A DNA stretch of 64,000 nucleotides from NCBI GenBank assembly GCA_964644695.1, contig CAZXWN010000013.1, positions 1 through 64,000 of the forward strand, given 5' to 3'. This DNA comes from CAZXWN01 sp964644695 [NCBI: uncultured bacterium]. GTDB taxonomy: Bacteria; UBP4; UBA4092. Made by a program: the position numbers and the translations under genes. The notes under the pieces are model-generated. The model saw only the letters and a program-made list of their open reading frames with translations, did not search any database and was not told the DNA's origin. This document shows positions 51,667-61,900 of the stretch, piece after piece; positions within the stretch are counted from its first letter, which is position 1, and every line of letters begins with the position of its first letter.

Positions 51667-53676
51667 ATGAATCACAAAAGGTTATCGGTATCGTTCGTAT
51701 TAGTATTATCCACAGTTTTAACCCTGAGTTGTTATGCTGCGGACAACAATGCTGGAAAGTCAATCGTCCCGAAAGAAGGCACTGTCATAACGGGACCCCG
51801 GACCGTCGAATTGAACAATCTATTCACGGACCGGATGGTCTTTCAACGGGAAACAACCATCCCCCTGTGGGGAACGGCCAAACCCGGTGAGAAGATTTCG
51901 GCGACTATGTCGAAAGAATGGGTCAGCACCCAGGCAGATAATGCAGGAAAATGGCGGATTGTCCTGCCAGAAAAACCGGTGGGTGGTCCTTATGAGGTCA
52001 TTGTTAAGGGTGAACAGGGTGAACCTATCGTCCTTAAAGATATCTTAGTAGGTGATGTTTTCCTTTGTTCCGGCCAGTCTAATATGAATATGACCTTGAA
52101 AGCGTGTCTGGATGCGGAAAAGGAAATCGCCAGAGCATACAATCCGCAAGTTCGTCTCCTGCGGGCATATATTCAGATGAATCATGGTCCTTATGACCGG
52201 TTAGACCTTCAACCGTCAGGGTCATGGCAATATTGCGGTGATTCCAGTACTCCAAACTTTTCGGGAGTAGGTTATTATTTCGGCAAAGAGTTAAATAAAG
52301 CCAAGAAAGTCCCCGTTGGACTTGTTCAGGCCTCTGTCGGTGGAACTCCGATTGAGACATGGATTTCCTATGAATCATTACTCAAATTTGCACCGCTCCG
52401 GACAAAATTAGAAAAGATGGGGAATAAAGCCATCGATATGCCGGCCTCGATAGCAAAATTCAATCAAGACAAGATCAAATGGTTTGCAAGTTTCAGCCGG
52501 TATGAAGCCAATCAACTGGGGTATCAGTTACCAACATATAATGATTCAACCTGGAGAACGGATATTCTCCCCAGTAAATGCCCTGAACTAGATAACATGG
52601 ATGGGTCATGGTGGTATAGGAAAGTGGTTGATATCCCTGCCGCATGGTCTGGGAAAAACCTGGTATTGGATTTGGGTACGATTGATGAAATTGATGATGT
52701 CTGGTTCAATGGCGCATATGTTAATGGGCGTTCCGTTGCCAGTACTGTTCGGTCATATACAATATCCAGTACTCTCGTAAAACCTGGGAAGAATCTAATT
52801 GCCCTGCGCGTCATTGACCTCAATTACAGCGGCGGATTCACAGGAGCCCCAGCAGACCTGAAACTGTCTTGTGGAACAGTAGGCCGTATTTCTCTGGCAG
52901 GAGACTGGAAGAGTCATGCCGGTACCAACCTAAAAAACTTTACTCCTTATCCAGAGAATCCCTTTTCCTACAATCGAGAATCGGGTTTTTATAATGGAAT
53001 GATCAATCCGTTAGTTGGTTTGCCCATTCGTGGCGTCCTCTGGTATCAAGGTGAATCCAATGCCCAGAGAGCTTCACAATATGAAGAACTGTTACGGTTA
53101 TGGATAGCAGACTGGCGCGCCAAGTTTGGTCCAGTTCCCTTCTTTATCGTCCAGCTACCGAATTTTGATACCCCGGCAAATGTGTCCACCCATGAACAGT
53201 GGGTCCAAATCATGGAAGCACAGGCCAAAGTTGTCGCTTCGACAGACTCCACAGCCCTTATAGTTACTAATGATGTGGGAATGCTGGATGATATTCATCC
53301 GACCCATAAGGAACCGGTGGGTAAGAGACTTGCGCTGGCAGCTCAGAAGCTGATTTATGGTGATAATGTGGCAGGATATAGCCCGTCATTCAAATCCATG
53401 ACCAAAGAAGGTTCGAAATTGAAGGTTTCCTTTAATAATATTGGTTCCGGATTGAAGGTTACAGGTAAGGGACCTATTAAAGGATTTGAAGTTTGTGGTG
53501 CGGATGGTAAGTTTGTTCCAGCCACAGCTGTTTTAGATAAAGATATGGTCGTTGTTTCCAATGCAAAGATAAAAGATCCTCAGCAGGTCCGATATAATTG
53601 GACCGATAAACCGACGGTGAATTTATTCAGCAAAGAAGGCTTACCTATCGGGCCTTTCCGTACCGATAATTTCTAA
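51667..53676 (+). CDS. Sialate O-acetylesterase, copy 1
   Basis: This 669-residue exported protein has a signal peptide (MNHKRLSVSFVLVLSTVLTLSCYA). The SGNH esterase is split: CSGQSNMNM at about 134-142 gives the serine, GVLWYQGESNA the block III, and DDIHPTHKEPVG the Asp-His pair. Between them is a beta-sandwich jelly-roll (WWYRKVVDIPAAWSGKNLVL, VWFNGAYVNG) that would bind sugar. It should remove O-acetyl groups from sialic acids or other glycans. The ATG at 51667 is supported by GGAG upstream. It is about 70 percent similar to the tandem copy that follows. Confidence 0.88.
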   Translation: MNHKRLSVSFVLVLSTVLTLSCYAADNNAGKSIVPKEGTVITGPRTVELNNLFTDRMVFQRETTIPLWGTAKPGEKISATMSKEWVSTQADNAGKWRIVLPEKPVGGPYEVIVKGEQGEPIVLKDILVGDVFLCSGQSNMNMTLKACLDAEKEIARAYNPQVRLLRAYIQMNHGPYDRLDLQPSGSWQYCGDSSTPNFSGVGYYFGKELNKAKKVPVGLVQASVGGTPIETWISYESLLKFAPLRTKLEKMGNKAIDMPASIAKFNQDKIKWFASFSRYEANQLGYQLPTYNDSTWRTDILPSKCPELDNMDGSWWYRKVVDIPAAWSGKNLVLDLGTIDEIDDVWFNGAYVNGRSVASTVRSYTISSTLVKPGKNLIALRVIDLNYSGGFTGAPADLKLSCGTVGRISLAGDWKSHAGTNLKNFTPYPENPFSYNRESGFYNGMINPLVGLPIRGVLWYQGESNAQRASQYEELLRLWIADWRAKFGPVPFFIVQLPNFDTPANVSTHEQWVQIMEAQAKVVASTDSTALIVTNDVGMLDDIHPTHKEPVGKRLALAAQKLIYGDNVAGYSPSFKSMTKEGSKLKVSFNNIGSGLKVTGKGPIKGFEVCGADGKFVPATAVLDKDMVVVSNAKIKDPQQVRYNWTDKPTVNLFSKEGLPIGPFRTDNF

Positions 53677-53684
53677 TTCAATGA

Positions 53685-53715
53685 GGGCTGGATAAAACCT
53701 TAATTTATCCAGCCC
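53685..53715 (+). terminator. Intrinsic terminator after esterase 1
   Basis: GGGCTGGATAAA and TTTATCCAGCCC form a 12-base stem with a 7-base loop followed by TTTTT. Both esterase genes thus have separate transcripts. Confidence 0.9.
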
Positions 53716-53753
53716 TTTTTAACTTTTCATTTCATCCTCTCCTGTATTTCCGT

Positions 53754-53759
53754 TATAGT
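53754..53759 (+). promoter_or_regulatory. -10 box of sialate O-acetylesterase 2
   Basis: TTTCCGTTATAGTAATGGG with TATAGT, almost identical to the site at 51626. Confidence 0.55.
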
Positions 53760-53795
53760 AATGGGACATCTTGATAAATCTCAGGAGAGAGAAAA

Positions 53796-55838
53796 ATGAA
53801 TCATTTAAAAGTTTCGTTATGTATTGTCTGCGTGCTGTCCATTATTCTGATGACAGGCTGTTCCGCCATGGACAGATTAACAGACAATCCCACCCTGAAA
53901 AAGGAAATCATCAAACTGGTTTCCAACCGGGTCTTGAATCCGAAAGGAACCCCCGGTCCCCGAACGGTCCAACCCGCCAATATCTTCACTGACCGAATGG
54001 TTCTTCAGAGAGATGCTGCAATTCCATTATGGGGGACAGCTCAACCCGGCGAATGGGTTTCCGCCGCCATTGGAAATGATTATGCCGTCACACAAGCTGA
54101 CAGCACGGGACATTGGAAACTCTTTCTCTCAAAACATAACGCCGGCGGACCTTATAAACTGGTTATCCGGGGAGACCAGGGTGAACCCCTGATATTAACG
54201 GACATTCTTATTGGAGATGTTTTTCTGTGTTCAGGTCAATCCAATATGAATATGGCCCTTCAGATGTGTAAAGGTGCCCCGGAAGAAATCAAGAAATCCA
54301 ATTATCCTCAAATTCGGCTTCTGCGCGCATGGACCCAGATGAATTATGGACCCTATGACCGGTTGGATTTGAGACCTGCAGGGTCATGGCAGTATTGCAA
54401 TTCATCCACTACACCGACCTTTTCGGGGGTCGCCTATTATTTTGGTCGAGACCTTCATAAAGCCAAGAATATTCCCATCGGAATTATACAGTCTTCAGTT
54501 GGTGGAACTCCCATTGAGACATGGATTTCCCGGGAATCTCTGCTCAAATATGAGCCTCTCCGGGAAAAAGTAAAAGCGATGTCGCATACTCCTATTGATA
54601 TCAGAGCTGCGATAGACCAGTACCATCTGGACACTGTTAAGTGGATGGCGGCTGTGAATCAATATGAATCCACAACACTCCGGTATCATGAGCCCGGTTA
54701 TGATGATTCAGGCTGGAGAGCAGACATTCTTCCCGGTGTGTGCCCTGACCTGAACAGTACCGATGGAAGTTGGTGGTATCGGAAAATTATCAATATTCCA
54801 TCTTCGTGGGTTGGCCAGAATCTTAAACTGGATTTAGGTCCGATTGATGATATGGATGATACCTGGTTTAATGGTGTTTTTGTGGGAGGTCGAAATGGAG
54901 CTTCCTATTTCAGGTCCTATGTTATTTCCAGTACTTTGGTGAAACCCGGGAAAAATGTTATTGCTGTCCGGGTTATTGACATCAATTTCCGCGGCGGATT
55001 ATACGGAACACCGGAAAATCTTAAACTATCCTGTGGGACCACAGAATCCATTACCCTTGCGGGTGCATGGAAAAGCCATTCCGGTACGAATTTGAGTCAA
55101 TTACCTAAACTGCCGACAAATCCCTTTACATATTACCGGGAATCAGGGTTTTACAATGGGATGATCCATCCACTGGTTGGGTTGCCCATTCGTGGAGTCC
55201 TCTGGTATCAAGGGGAAGCCAATGCCCGGCGGTCCGCACAATATGAGGAATTGTTACGGTTGTGGATAGCAGATTGGCGGGGCAAGTTCGGCCCAGTCCC
55301 CTTCTTCATAGTCCAGTTACCGAATTATGATACCCCGACGAATGTGTCCACCCATGAGGGTTGGGTACAAATCATGGAAGCGCAGGCCAAAGTTGTTTCA
55401 TCGACGGATTCTACCGCCCTGGTGGTTATTAATGATGTGGGAACACTGAATAATATCCACCCTACTAATAAGGAACCGGTGGGTAAGAGGCTTGCTTTGG
55501 CAGCGCAGAAGCTGATTTATGGGGATAAAGTGGTAGGGTATAGCCCGTCATTCAACTCCATGACCAAAGAGGGTGCGAAACTCCGGATTTCCTTCAAGGA
55601 TTTGGGCTCCGGATTAAAAGTAACTGATAATGGACCTATCAAAGGGTTTGAAGTCTGCGGTGCGGATGGAAAATATGTTCCGGCCACGGCTGTTTTGGAT
55701 AAGAATACGGTGGTTGTTTCTAACCCGGCAATCCCAGACCCCCAGCAGGTCCGGTTCAACTGGACAGACACTCCGACCGTGAATTTGTACAATCGGGAAG
55801 GGTTCCCTGTTGCCCCATTCCGTACCGATAATTTTTAA
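53796..55838 (+). CDS. Sialate O-acetylesterase, copy 2 (probable lipoprotein)
   Basis: The 680-residue paralogue has the same split SGNH motifs (CSGQSNMNM, GVLWYQGEANA, NNIHPTNKEPVG) and jelly-roll insert. In the last block the Asp is replaced by Asn (NNIHP against DDIHP in copy 1), which may change activity if that Asp is catalytic. The leader ends ILMTGCSA, a likely lipobox, so this copy may be anchored while copy 1 is soluble. It starts 120 bases after copy 1, with its own promoter and an AGGAG ribosome site. Confidence 0.85.
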   Translation: MNHLKVSLCIVCVLSIILMTGCSAMDRLTDNPTLKKEIIKLVSNRVLNPKGTPGPRTVQPANIFTDRMVLQRDAAIPLWGTAQPGEWVSAAIGNDYAVTQADSTGHWKLFLSKHNAGGPYKLVIRGDQGEPLILTDILIGDVFLCSGQSNMNMALQMCKGAPEEIKKSNYPQIRLLRAWTQMNYGPYDRLDLRPAGSWQYCNSSTTPTFSGVAYYFGRDLHKAKNIPIGIIQSSVGGTPIETWISRESLLKYEPLREKVKAMSHTPIDIRAAIDQYHLDTVKWMAAVNQYESTTLRYHEPGYDDSGWRADILPGVCPDLNSTDGSWWYRKIINIPSSWVGQNLKLDLGPIDDMDDTWFNGVFVGGRNGASYFRSYVISSTLVKPGKNVIAVRVIDINFRGGLYGTPENLKLSCGTTESITLAGAWKSHSGTNLSQLPKLPTNPFTYYRESGFYNGMIHPLVGLPIRGVLWYQGEANARRSAQYEELLRLWIADWRGKFGPVPFFIVQLPNYDTPTNVSTHEGWVQIMEAQAKVVSSTDSTALVVINDVGTLNNIHPTNKEPVGKRLALAAQKLIYGDKVVGYSPSFNSMTKEGAKLRISFKDLGSGLKVTDNGPIKGFEVCGADGKYVPATAVLDKNTVVVSNPAIPDPQQVRFNWTDTPTVNLYNREGFPVAPFRTDNF

Positions 55839-55843
55839 ATGCG

Positions 55844-55880
55844 TGGGGTTGGGTAAAATCTTGTTTTTATCCAACCCCAT
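55844..55880 (+). terminator. Possible terminator after esterase 2
   Basis: GGGGTTGG with GTAAAA near 55844 pairs with TTTTAT-CCAACCCC near 55864. The tail is ATTCATG rather than a T-run, so it is weaker than the one after copy 1. Confidence 0.5.
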
Positions 55881-55903
55881 ATTCATGTTATTTTATAGAT
55901 ATT

Positions 55904-56716
55904 ATGATAAAACTCATTGTCTCCGGGGCACTCGGAAAAATGGGGCAGCGGATTATTGCCAACGCCGTTGCTTCCGGGAAATTTCAACTTGTTGGCGCCA
56001 TCGAATATGCAGCCCATCCTTTAATGGGAAAAGATGCAGGTGAAGCCTGTGGATTGGGTAAATCTCTAGGGGTAAATATCAGTAACGATTTAGAATCTGT
56101 TTTACCCTCGGCAGATGTACTGATTGAATTTACCAATCCTGAAACCACACTTGAACATTTGGGGATAGCAGCTCAATTTGGAAAGCCGGTTGTCATTGGG
56201 ACAACAGGTCTGACTGAACAAGATAAAATCCAGGTAAAGCAAGCCTCCGCGCAAATTCCGGTGATGCTTTCCCCTAATATGAGTCTGGGAGTCAATCTCC
56301 TGTTCAAGCTGGCGGCGGAAGCGGCCAAGTTGTTAGGCGAAGAATATGATATTGAGATTGTGGAAACCCACCATCGGATGAAGAAGGATGCTCCTTCGGG
56401 TACCGCCATGAAATTGGCCGAAACCGTGGCGGAAGCCGTTAATCGTGACCTTAAGGAAGTAGGATGTTATGGCCGACAGGGTATCACGGGTGAACGAGAT
56501 CGGAAGACCATTGGGGTCATGACCCTTCGGGGTGGTGACATAGTAGGTGATCATACGGTCATGTTCCTGGGTACGGGCGAAAAGCTGGAAATTTCGCATC
56601 GCGCCACAAGCCGCGACACCTTTGTCCCTGGTTCATTACGAGCCGCAGAATGGCTGGTTCGGAAACCCGCAGGCCTTTATGATATGCAGGACGTTCTGGG
56701 TCTCAAGGACAAATAA
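55904..56716 (+). CDS. dapB: 4-hydroxy-tetrahydrodipicolinate reductase
   Basis: The 270-residue product shows IVSGALGKMGQRIIANA for NAD(P), GTTGLTEQ, SPNMSLGVNLL and the signature EIVETHHRMKKDAPSGTAMKLAE. It makes tetrahydrodipicolinate in the lysine/diaminopimelate pathway, supplying lysine and peptidoglycan. No Shine-Dalgarno is evident; a TTTATA-like box lies just 6 bases before the ATG, so it could be leaderless. A VOC gene follows 15 bases after the stop, then pyrC, suggesting one transcript. Confidence 0.92.
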   Translation: MIKLIVSGALGKMGQRIIANAVASGKFQLVGAIEYAAHPLMGKDAGEACGLGKSLGVNISNDLESVLPSADVLIEFTNPETTLEHLGIAAQFGKPVVIGTTGLTEQDKIQVKQASAQIPVMLSPNMSLGVNLLFKLAAEAAKLLGEEYDIEIVETHHRMKKDAPSGTAMKLAETVAEAVNRDLKEVGCYGRQGITGERDRKTIGVMTLRGGDIVGDHTVMFLGTGEKLEISHRATSRDTFVPGSLRAAEWLVRKPAGLYDMQDVLGLKDK

Positions 56717-56731
56717 TATTTCTGTCTGATT

Positions 56732-57109
56732 ATGGAAATATTGAAAATACTGACTCGGGTTTATACCAGAGACATCAAGGTTACCCTTGAGTTTTATGAA
56801 AAGCTGACGGGTAAAACGACAGAACTTCGATTCAAGTATGACCAGATGGGATTGGAATTAGCTCAGGTGGGTGATTTTCTGATTCTGGCGGGAACTGAAT
56901 CGGCACTGGCACCCTTTCGGGAAACGGTCCTGACGGTATTAGTCCGTAACTTGGATGAAGTCCGGTCTCTTTTGACAGGATTAAACAGTCAGATTATCCG
57001 AGACATCCGGGAAGTTCCCACGGGACGAAATATGACTCTTCGGCATCCCGATGGGCTGATAGTAGAGTATGTAGAGCACAATCGGCCATATCCACTGGCC
57101 GGCACATAA
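56732..57109 (+). CDS. VOC family protein
   Basis: The 125-residue product has the glyoxalase-like fold pattern: LTRVYTRDIKVTLEFYEKLTGK at the start, LELAQVGDFLILAGTE in the middle, and MTLRHPDGLIVEYVEHNRP at the end with a Glu typical of the metal site. Substrate unknown. It lies between dapB and pyrC with short gaps (15 and 28 bases). Confidence 0.75.
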   Translation: MEILKILTRVYTRDIKVTLEFYEKLTGKTTELRFKYDQMGLELAQVGDFLILAGTESALAPFRETVLTVLVRNLDEVRSLLTGLNSQIIRDIREVPTGRNMTLRHPDGLIVEYVEHNRPYPLAGT

Positions 57110-57137
57110 ATTGAATCATGACAGGAAATGGTGAGTA

Positions 57138-58433
57138 ATGGCTGACAAAATTTTAATTAAGAACGGGACACTGGTGGACCCGGTAAAGCTCGAATCCCAG
57201 GTAACAGACTTGTTGATAGAGAATGGACGAGTTGCCAAAATCGGAATGAACCTGGAATCTGCCGGTGCAGAAATTATTGATGCCAAGGGTTGGCTGGTTT
57301 CTCCCGGATTGATTGATATGCACGTTCATCTTCGTGAACCGGGTCGTGAGGATGAGGAGACCATTGCAAACGGTACCCGGACAGCAGCTCTTGGTGGAGT
57401 CACTACCGTGGCCTGTATGCCGAATACTCAACCTCCTATTGATAACAGGGCGGGAGTCTCTCTTATTCTGGCCAAAGCCCAGCAGGAAGGTGCTGTTAAT
57501 GTTTTTCCCATTGCCGCGATTACCAAGAATATGGCAGGGGAAGAACTCACAGAATTTGGTGATTTGAAGGCCGCCGGAGCGGTAGCCGTCTCTGATGATG
57601 GTGTGGTAGTCATGAATTCGGAAGTTATGCGGCGGGCGTTGGAATACTCTATCGCCTTTGATTTGCCGGTGATTCAACATGCCGAAGATAAAATCCTGGC
57701 CGGTGACGGTGTCATGAATGAAGGATACTGGTCCACACTTCTTGGATTACGTGGCATTCCTTCTGTGGCGGAGACATCCATTGTGGCTCGTGACATTATG
57801 CTGGCGGAAATGACCGAAGCCCGATATCATGTGGCACATCTCAGTTGTCAGCATTCTGTTGAACTGGTACGCAATGCCAAACATAAAAAAATTAAAGTAA
57901 CCTGTGAAGCAACCCCCCATCATTTCACTCTGACAGACGAAGCAGTCCAGTCCTTTGATTCCAATACTAAAATGAATCCTCCTCTCCGTTCTGAACAGGA
58001 CCGGAAGGCTGTCATTGGGGGATTACAAGATGGAACGATTGATGTTATTGCCTCTGACCATGCCCCCCATTCCCCGGAAGAAAAGGAACAGGAATATGAT
58101 CGGGCACCTTTTGGAATTATAGGATTACAAACCCTGTTGCCCCTGACCTTTACAGAGCTGGTACATAAGAAGGTTCTCTCTCCTGAACAGGCTCTTGCTA
58201 AACTCACTATCAATCCAGCCAGGATTTTGGGAATTGACCGGGGCTATCTCGCAGAAGGTGCAGTTGCTGACATCACTATTATTGACCCGGATAAAACCTT
58301 CATGGTGACTAAAGACTGGCTTCATGGCTTCTGTAAGAACACCCCCTTTATTGGGATGCAGCTCCATGGGCAGGCTGTCTATACGATTGTTGCCGGGAAA
58401 ATCGTAATGCGGGAAGGTGAGCTGCTCGTTTAA
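57138..58433 (+). CDS. pyrC: Dihydroorotase
   Basis: The 431-residue amidohydrolase has the zinc-binding DMHVHLREPG, GGVTTVACMPNTQPPIDN, the middle HAEDK and HLSCQHS metal ligands, CEATPHHFTLTDE and the catalytic Asp in IASDHAPHS. This is the multifunctional-type (type I) dihydroorotase, which cyclises N-carbamoyl-aspartate in pyrimidine synthesis. GGTGAG is just upstream of the ATG. It is last in the dapB run and ends at a strong terminator. Confidence 0.92.
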   Translation: MADKILIKNGTLVDPVKLESQVTDLLIENGRVAKIGMNLESAGAEIIDAKGWLVSPGLIDMHVHLREPGREDEETIANGTRTAALGGVTTVACMPNTQPPIDNRAGVSLILAKAQQEGAVNVFPIAAITKNMAGEELTEFGDLKAAGAVAVSDDGVVVMNSEVMRRALEYSIAFDLPVIQHAEDKILAGDGVMNEGYWSTLLGLRGIPSVAETSIVARDIMLAEMTEARYHVAHLSCQHSVELVRNAKHKKIKVTCEATPHHFTLTDEAVQSFDSNTKMNPPLRSEQDRKAVIGGLQDGTIDVIASDHAPHSPEEKEQEYDRAPFGIIGLQTLLPLTFTELVHKKVLSPEQALAKLTINPARILGIDRGYLAEGAVADITIIDPDKTFMVTKDWLHGFCKNTPFIGMQLHGQAVYTIVAGKIVMREGELLV

Positions 58434-58455
58434 TCCCTTTTTGACTTGATTAGCC

Positions 58456-58495
58456 AATAAAACCCACCCCGATTATATTCAGGGTGGGTTTTATT
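58456..58495. terminator. Intrinsic terminator after pyrC
   Basis: AATAAAACCCACCC and GGGTGGGTTTTATT form a perfect 14-base stem with a 12-base loop. Confidence 0.88.
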
Positions 58496-58598
58496 ATGTC
58501 CTACAAATTATCGCCATCGGCTTTTAACTCGTAAAAAATAGTGTTGATATTTTCCAATTAGTGATATTATTCAACAAAACACTAGCCGGTGGTTTTAT

Positions 58599-58892
58599 AT
58601 GCAGAAAAAACGAATGGGATTACTGTGTGTACTGATATTTTTCCTGATGGGTACAGCCTTTTATACAATTCATGCGCACCCATTAGGGAAACCCTTGCAA
58701 ACACTCACTAAAAACGGGGCATTCAGGGAATTGAATATTCCCTATCCTCAGGCATATCAATGCTTGGTTCCCACTATTTGCCCGGGACTCTATTCCGTGA
58801 GTGACGGAAGTGATTTTCCTGAATGCAGGTTCAGAGAAGAAACTCTCCCGCGGGAAACAAATATGGAGCTGGCCGCAGAGGAAAGGTCTTAA
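58599..58892 (+). CDS. Small exported protein of unknown function
   Basis: The 97-residue product has a signal-like start (MGLLCVLIFFLMGTAFYTIHA) followed by a mature part of about 65 residues with three cysteines and many Pro/Glu. GGTGG lies upstream of the ATG, and ATATTAT near 58563 could be a promoter. No family recognised. Confidence 0.5.
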   Translation: MQKKRMGLLCVLIFFLMGTAFYTIHAHPLGKPLQTLTKNGAFRELNIPYPQAYQCLVPTICPGLYSVSDGSDFPECRFREETLPRETNMELAAEERS

Positions 58893-58948
58893 TTATTGAG
58901 TCTTGCCTGTCTCAACATATTCACACATAAATACCCTCTGAAAACAAA

Positions 58949-58978
58949 AAAGGACGAGGTCGGATAACCTCGTCCTTT
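58949..58978. terminator. Bidirectional intrinsic terminator
   Basis: AAAGGACGAGGT and ACCTCGTCCTTT form a 12-base stem; the T-run follows on the minus strand for the protease gene at 58997. Confidence 0.88.
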
Positions 58979-58996
58979 ATGAAGATTTCGCTATTG

Positions 58997-61900
58997 TTAG
59001 AACAGAATATCATACCAGTCGATATTCAGATTCGGCTCATCCATATCCCGAATGTAATCGACTTCATAGACTTTTATTTTTCCGGCACTACTGTTTTTGG
59101 TCATATACTGAACCTGCTGCCAGGGACGACGGACCGGAGCCACCAGGTAATGCCATCCGTTACTAATATCACCAAACTGGGCGGAGGCAATCAACTGACC
59201 TCCTGCACTCCAGAAATCAGCTCCACCATTGCTTGCGACACCGTAACAAGCCATCAACAAAATGGCATCGTAAGAATTAAATGTACCCGACATCTTCTCC
59301 ACATTCATTTTCATGCCGGCCTGATAGTTTGGGTTGGCAGCCGCCGTGTAAATCCCTCCTGCGGCTGTCTTGGCTGTCACCTTTGAACCACGCTGATTAT
59401 TTCCAGTGGCAGCTCCCGCATAATCCAGGGTTAATGCTCCCCCATCAAAACCAAAGGCCACACCCGCAGGTGTCTCAGCCCCGTAGATTTCACTGGTTGC
59501 CCAGCCTGTGGTTAACTGGCCGATAGTGGACGGTTCCGAATAGGCATAGTTAGAATCAATATTGCCTACGGCACTCATTATTTGGGGTGGAGCACTGAAA
59601 TATTGTACAGATTGTAGATAAATCGTTCCGGGGGCACTGGCTTTCAGGATGATCTGCGGATAACCTCTTCCGGTAGAAGTTGTATAAATTGGAATATCTA
59701 TCCAGGACCAGGTGGTCGGCACACCGAAAAGAATATTTGCACCCAAATCTACTGTACTGTCACCCGGAATAATACCGCGGAAATTATACAGCTGCGCTTC
59801 CATGGTATTCCCCGGAGTGGGGCTACAAACACGGATCCGGGCTGTGTACCAGGTGGTGGAAACACAATTCACCATATTGCTGATTTGCGGTGTCAATTTG
59901 ATTCCCTGTGAACTCCCTGTGAATCCAAAACTAATAATCCCGGGGAGGGATCGGCCGGTTAAATCAGAAACGGTACTCACATAACTATGGCTCGGCAGCG
60001 TCAGGCCGCCGATAGCTTCAATACCGAAGTTTGCCTCAAAAGCACTGCTGGAACTGAAAGTGCCGCCTTTCTGCAAATCGGGATATACCGTAAAGGGTTC
60101 TGTTGTGATGTCTGTTGCAGTCGTAACATCTGCTATGGTGGCCAAGTCTTTGGGGGACGCATTTACATAGAAGGTCATACTGGAAGCTGTAAACCCACTA
60201 TATGTGGCCAACCGGATAGAAGAAGGTGATGAAAAAATGCCATCAATCAAAGATGAAACCGTACTGGTCGAGAACACCCACCATGCATCACCAAAGGAGG
60301 CGGGAATCGCTTTCCCATTGATGTCATACGCATAATCTATCGGATAAAAATCTTCAGAGCTGTTGGGTCTCATGGCAATATAGGGCATTTTCTTCATCTG
60401 GTAGGTTGAATACCTGACAAGACTGTAACTGGAAGAGGTCCCTCCACCATTGGTCATGGTGAAATAGGTTCTCCCAGAAGTGGGGGTTGAATACCCGGCT
60501 TGAGATACAGTGCTTCCGGATAAAGAAGTGTTCCCTAAAAAGTTGGTGGAAATGTTGTAACTGGTGGCCGGTTCTCCGAGATTATAATCAGCCAAAGCAA
60601 ACAAGTTAGAGGTTAAACTGGCATTCTTAAACATTTTGATATCTGGCAAAAATCCGAATGACGGCGGTGTGATTGTGGCTGCACTGGCGGTTGAAGTCAC
60701 GGCATAAGCCTTGATGCAAACATTACTGATTGCAATATCGGAATCACTGCTATTTTTCAAGTCTGTCCAGGAAGACCCTGCGGAACTCATCCAACTTTCA
60801 CCGGCATTGGATGCCGTAGTACAAAAATCAACACCACTGTTTGCTTCAGTAACAGGGTATTCGACTGGAATAGGATACTTATAACCTGGTGTCATATATC
60901 GGAAAACGACTGAAAACTTTTGGGATGCAGGAACAAAAACCGTCGAACTCAGGGTGATGGTCGAGAATCCAGAGGTAGCAACCGATCCGGTGGACTGGTA
61001 AACCAGTGTCCCGGTTCTGGGGCCTGTGCTGGATACATTCTTATATATATACAATTCATAGGAGGCGTTGGGAACCAGAAAATAAGTACCCACAGCCATA
61101 ATCGTGTCATTGGACTGTGCCGTGAAGACATTGGCACCCCAGGCTGTTGCTCGCGAATATCCTAAATCATTGGTATTCCCCATCGGGTCATATTGATAAA
61201 TGTGATTAAATACGGTGGTCGATTGCGGAGGTAAATATAAAGTGGCTTCAGATGGACCGGTCTGGTCATAATAAGAAAGATAGAAATAACCACTCTGACC
61301 CCAACTGGAACCCCAGCTGTTTCGGATGATCCAGGCACCATTCCCCGGAGGCGTTTGGGCGAACTTGGTAGAACTGAAAGAATCATCCCATCCGACAACA
61401 CTGACTTCATGGTTTGTATATTGAGTGGAGTCATTACAATAATAGGCTTTATTGGTGGAGTTGTAACAGGTATCCTCCCAATACAGACTCACGGCAACCG
61501 CCCCATGATTCATGATGGACTTTTTTAATTCATTTGAAGAAAACAGCCAATGCACATTCTGAGTATGTTTTACGACCGTGAGGTTTGAGGGTGAATTATT
61601 ATAGTCAACGGTACTGTAAGGATCCGCTGTTTCCAGAACCGGACCGGACCACCGGAGCAGATAAGCCGCCCCCATTGTGTCATTTCCACCATCACAGGGG
61701 GTCCATAAAAAACCATGGGTATTTTTCATGTTGTTCTCTGAAAAATCCCATGTTTCACCCGGTAACAACCCTGATTCCAAAGAAGCAAGAGTTCCAAATG
61801 TCCAACAAGACCCACAGCCCCCTTGATTACGAACGGCTGTCAGACGTGCGGTGGTTCTTAAATCATAAGAACTTGGGAATAAGGCTGATGCTTCAGAATC

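Noticed and set aside
53796-55838. Esterase copy 2 as a pseudogene
   Set aside because: The frame is intact over 680 residues and the main serine motif is kept; only one residue of a catalytic block is altered.
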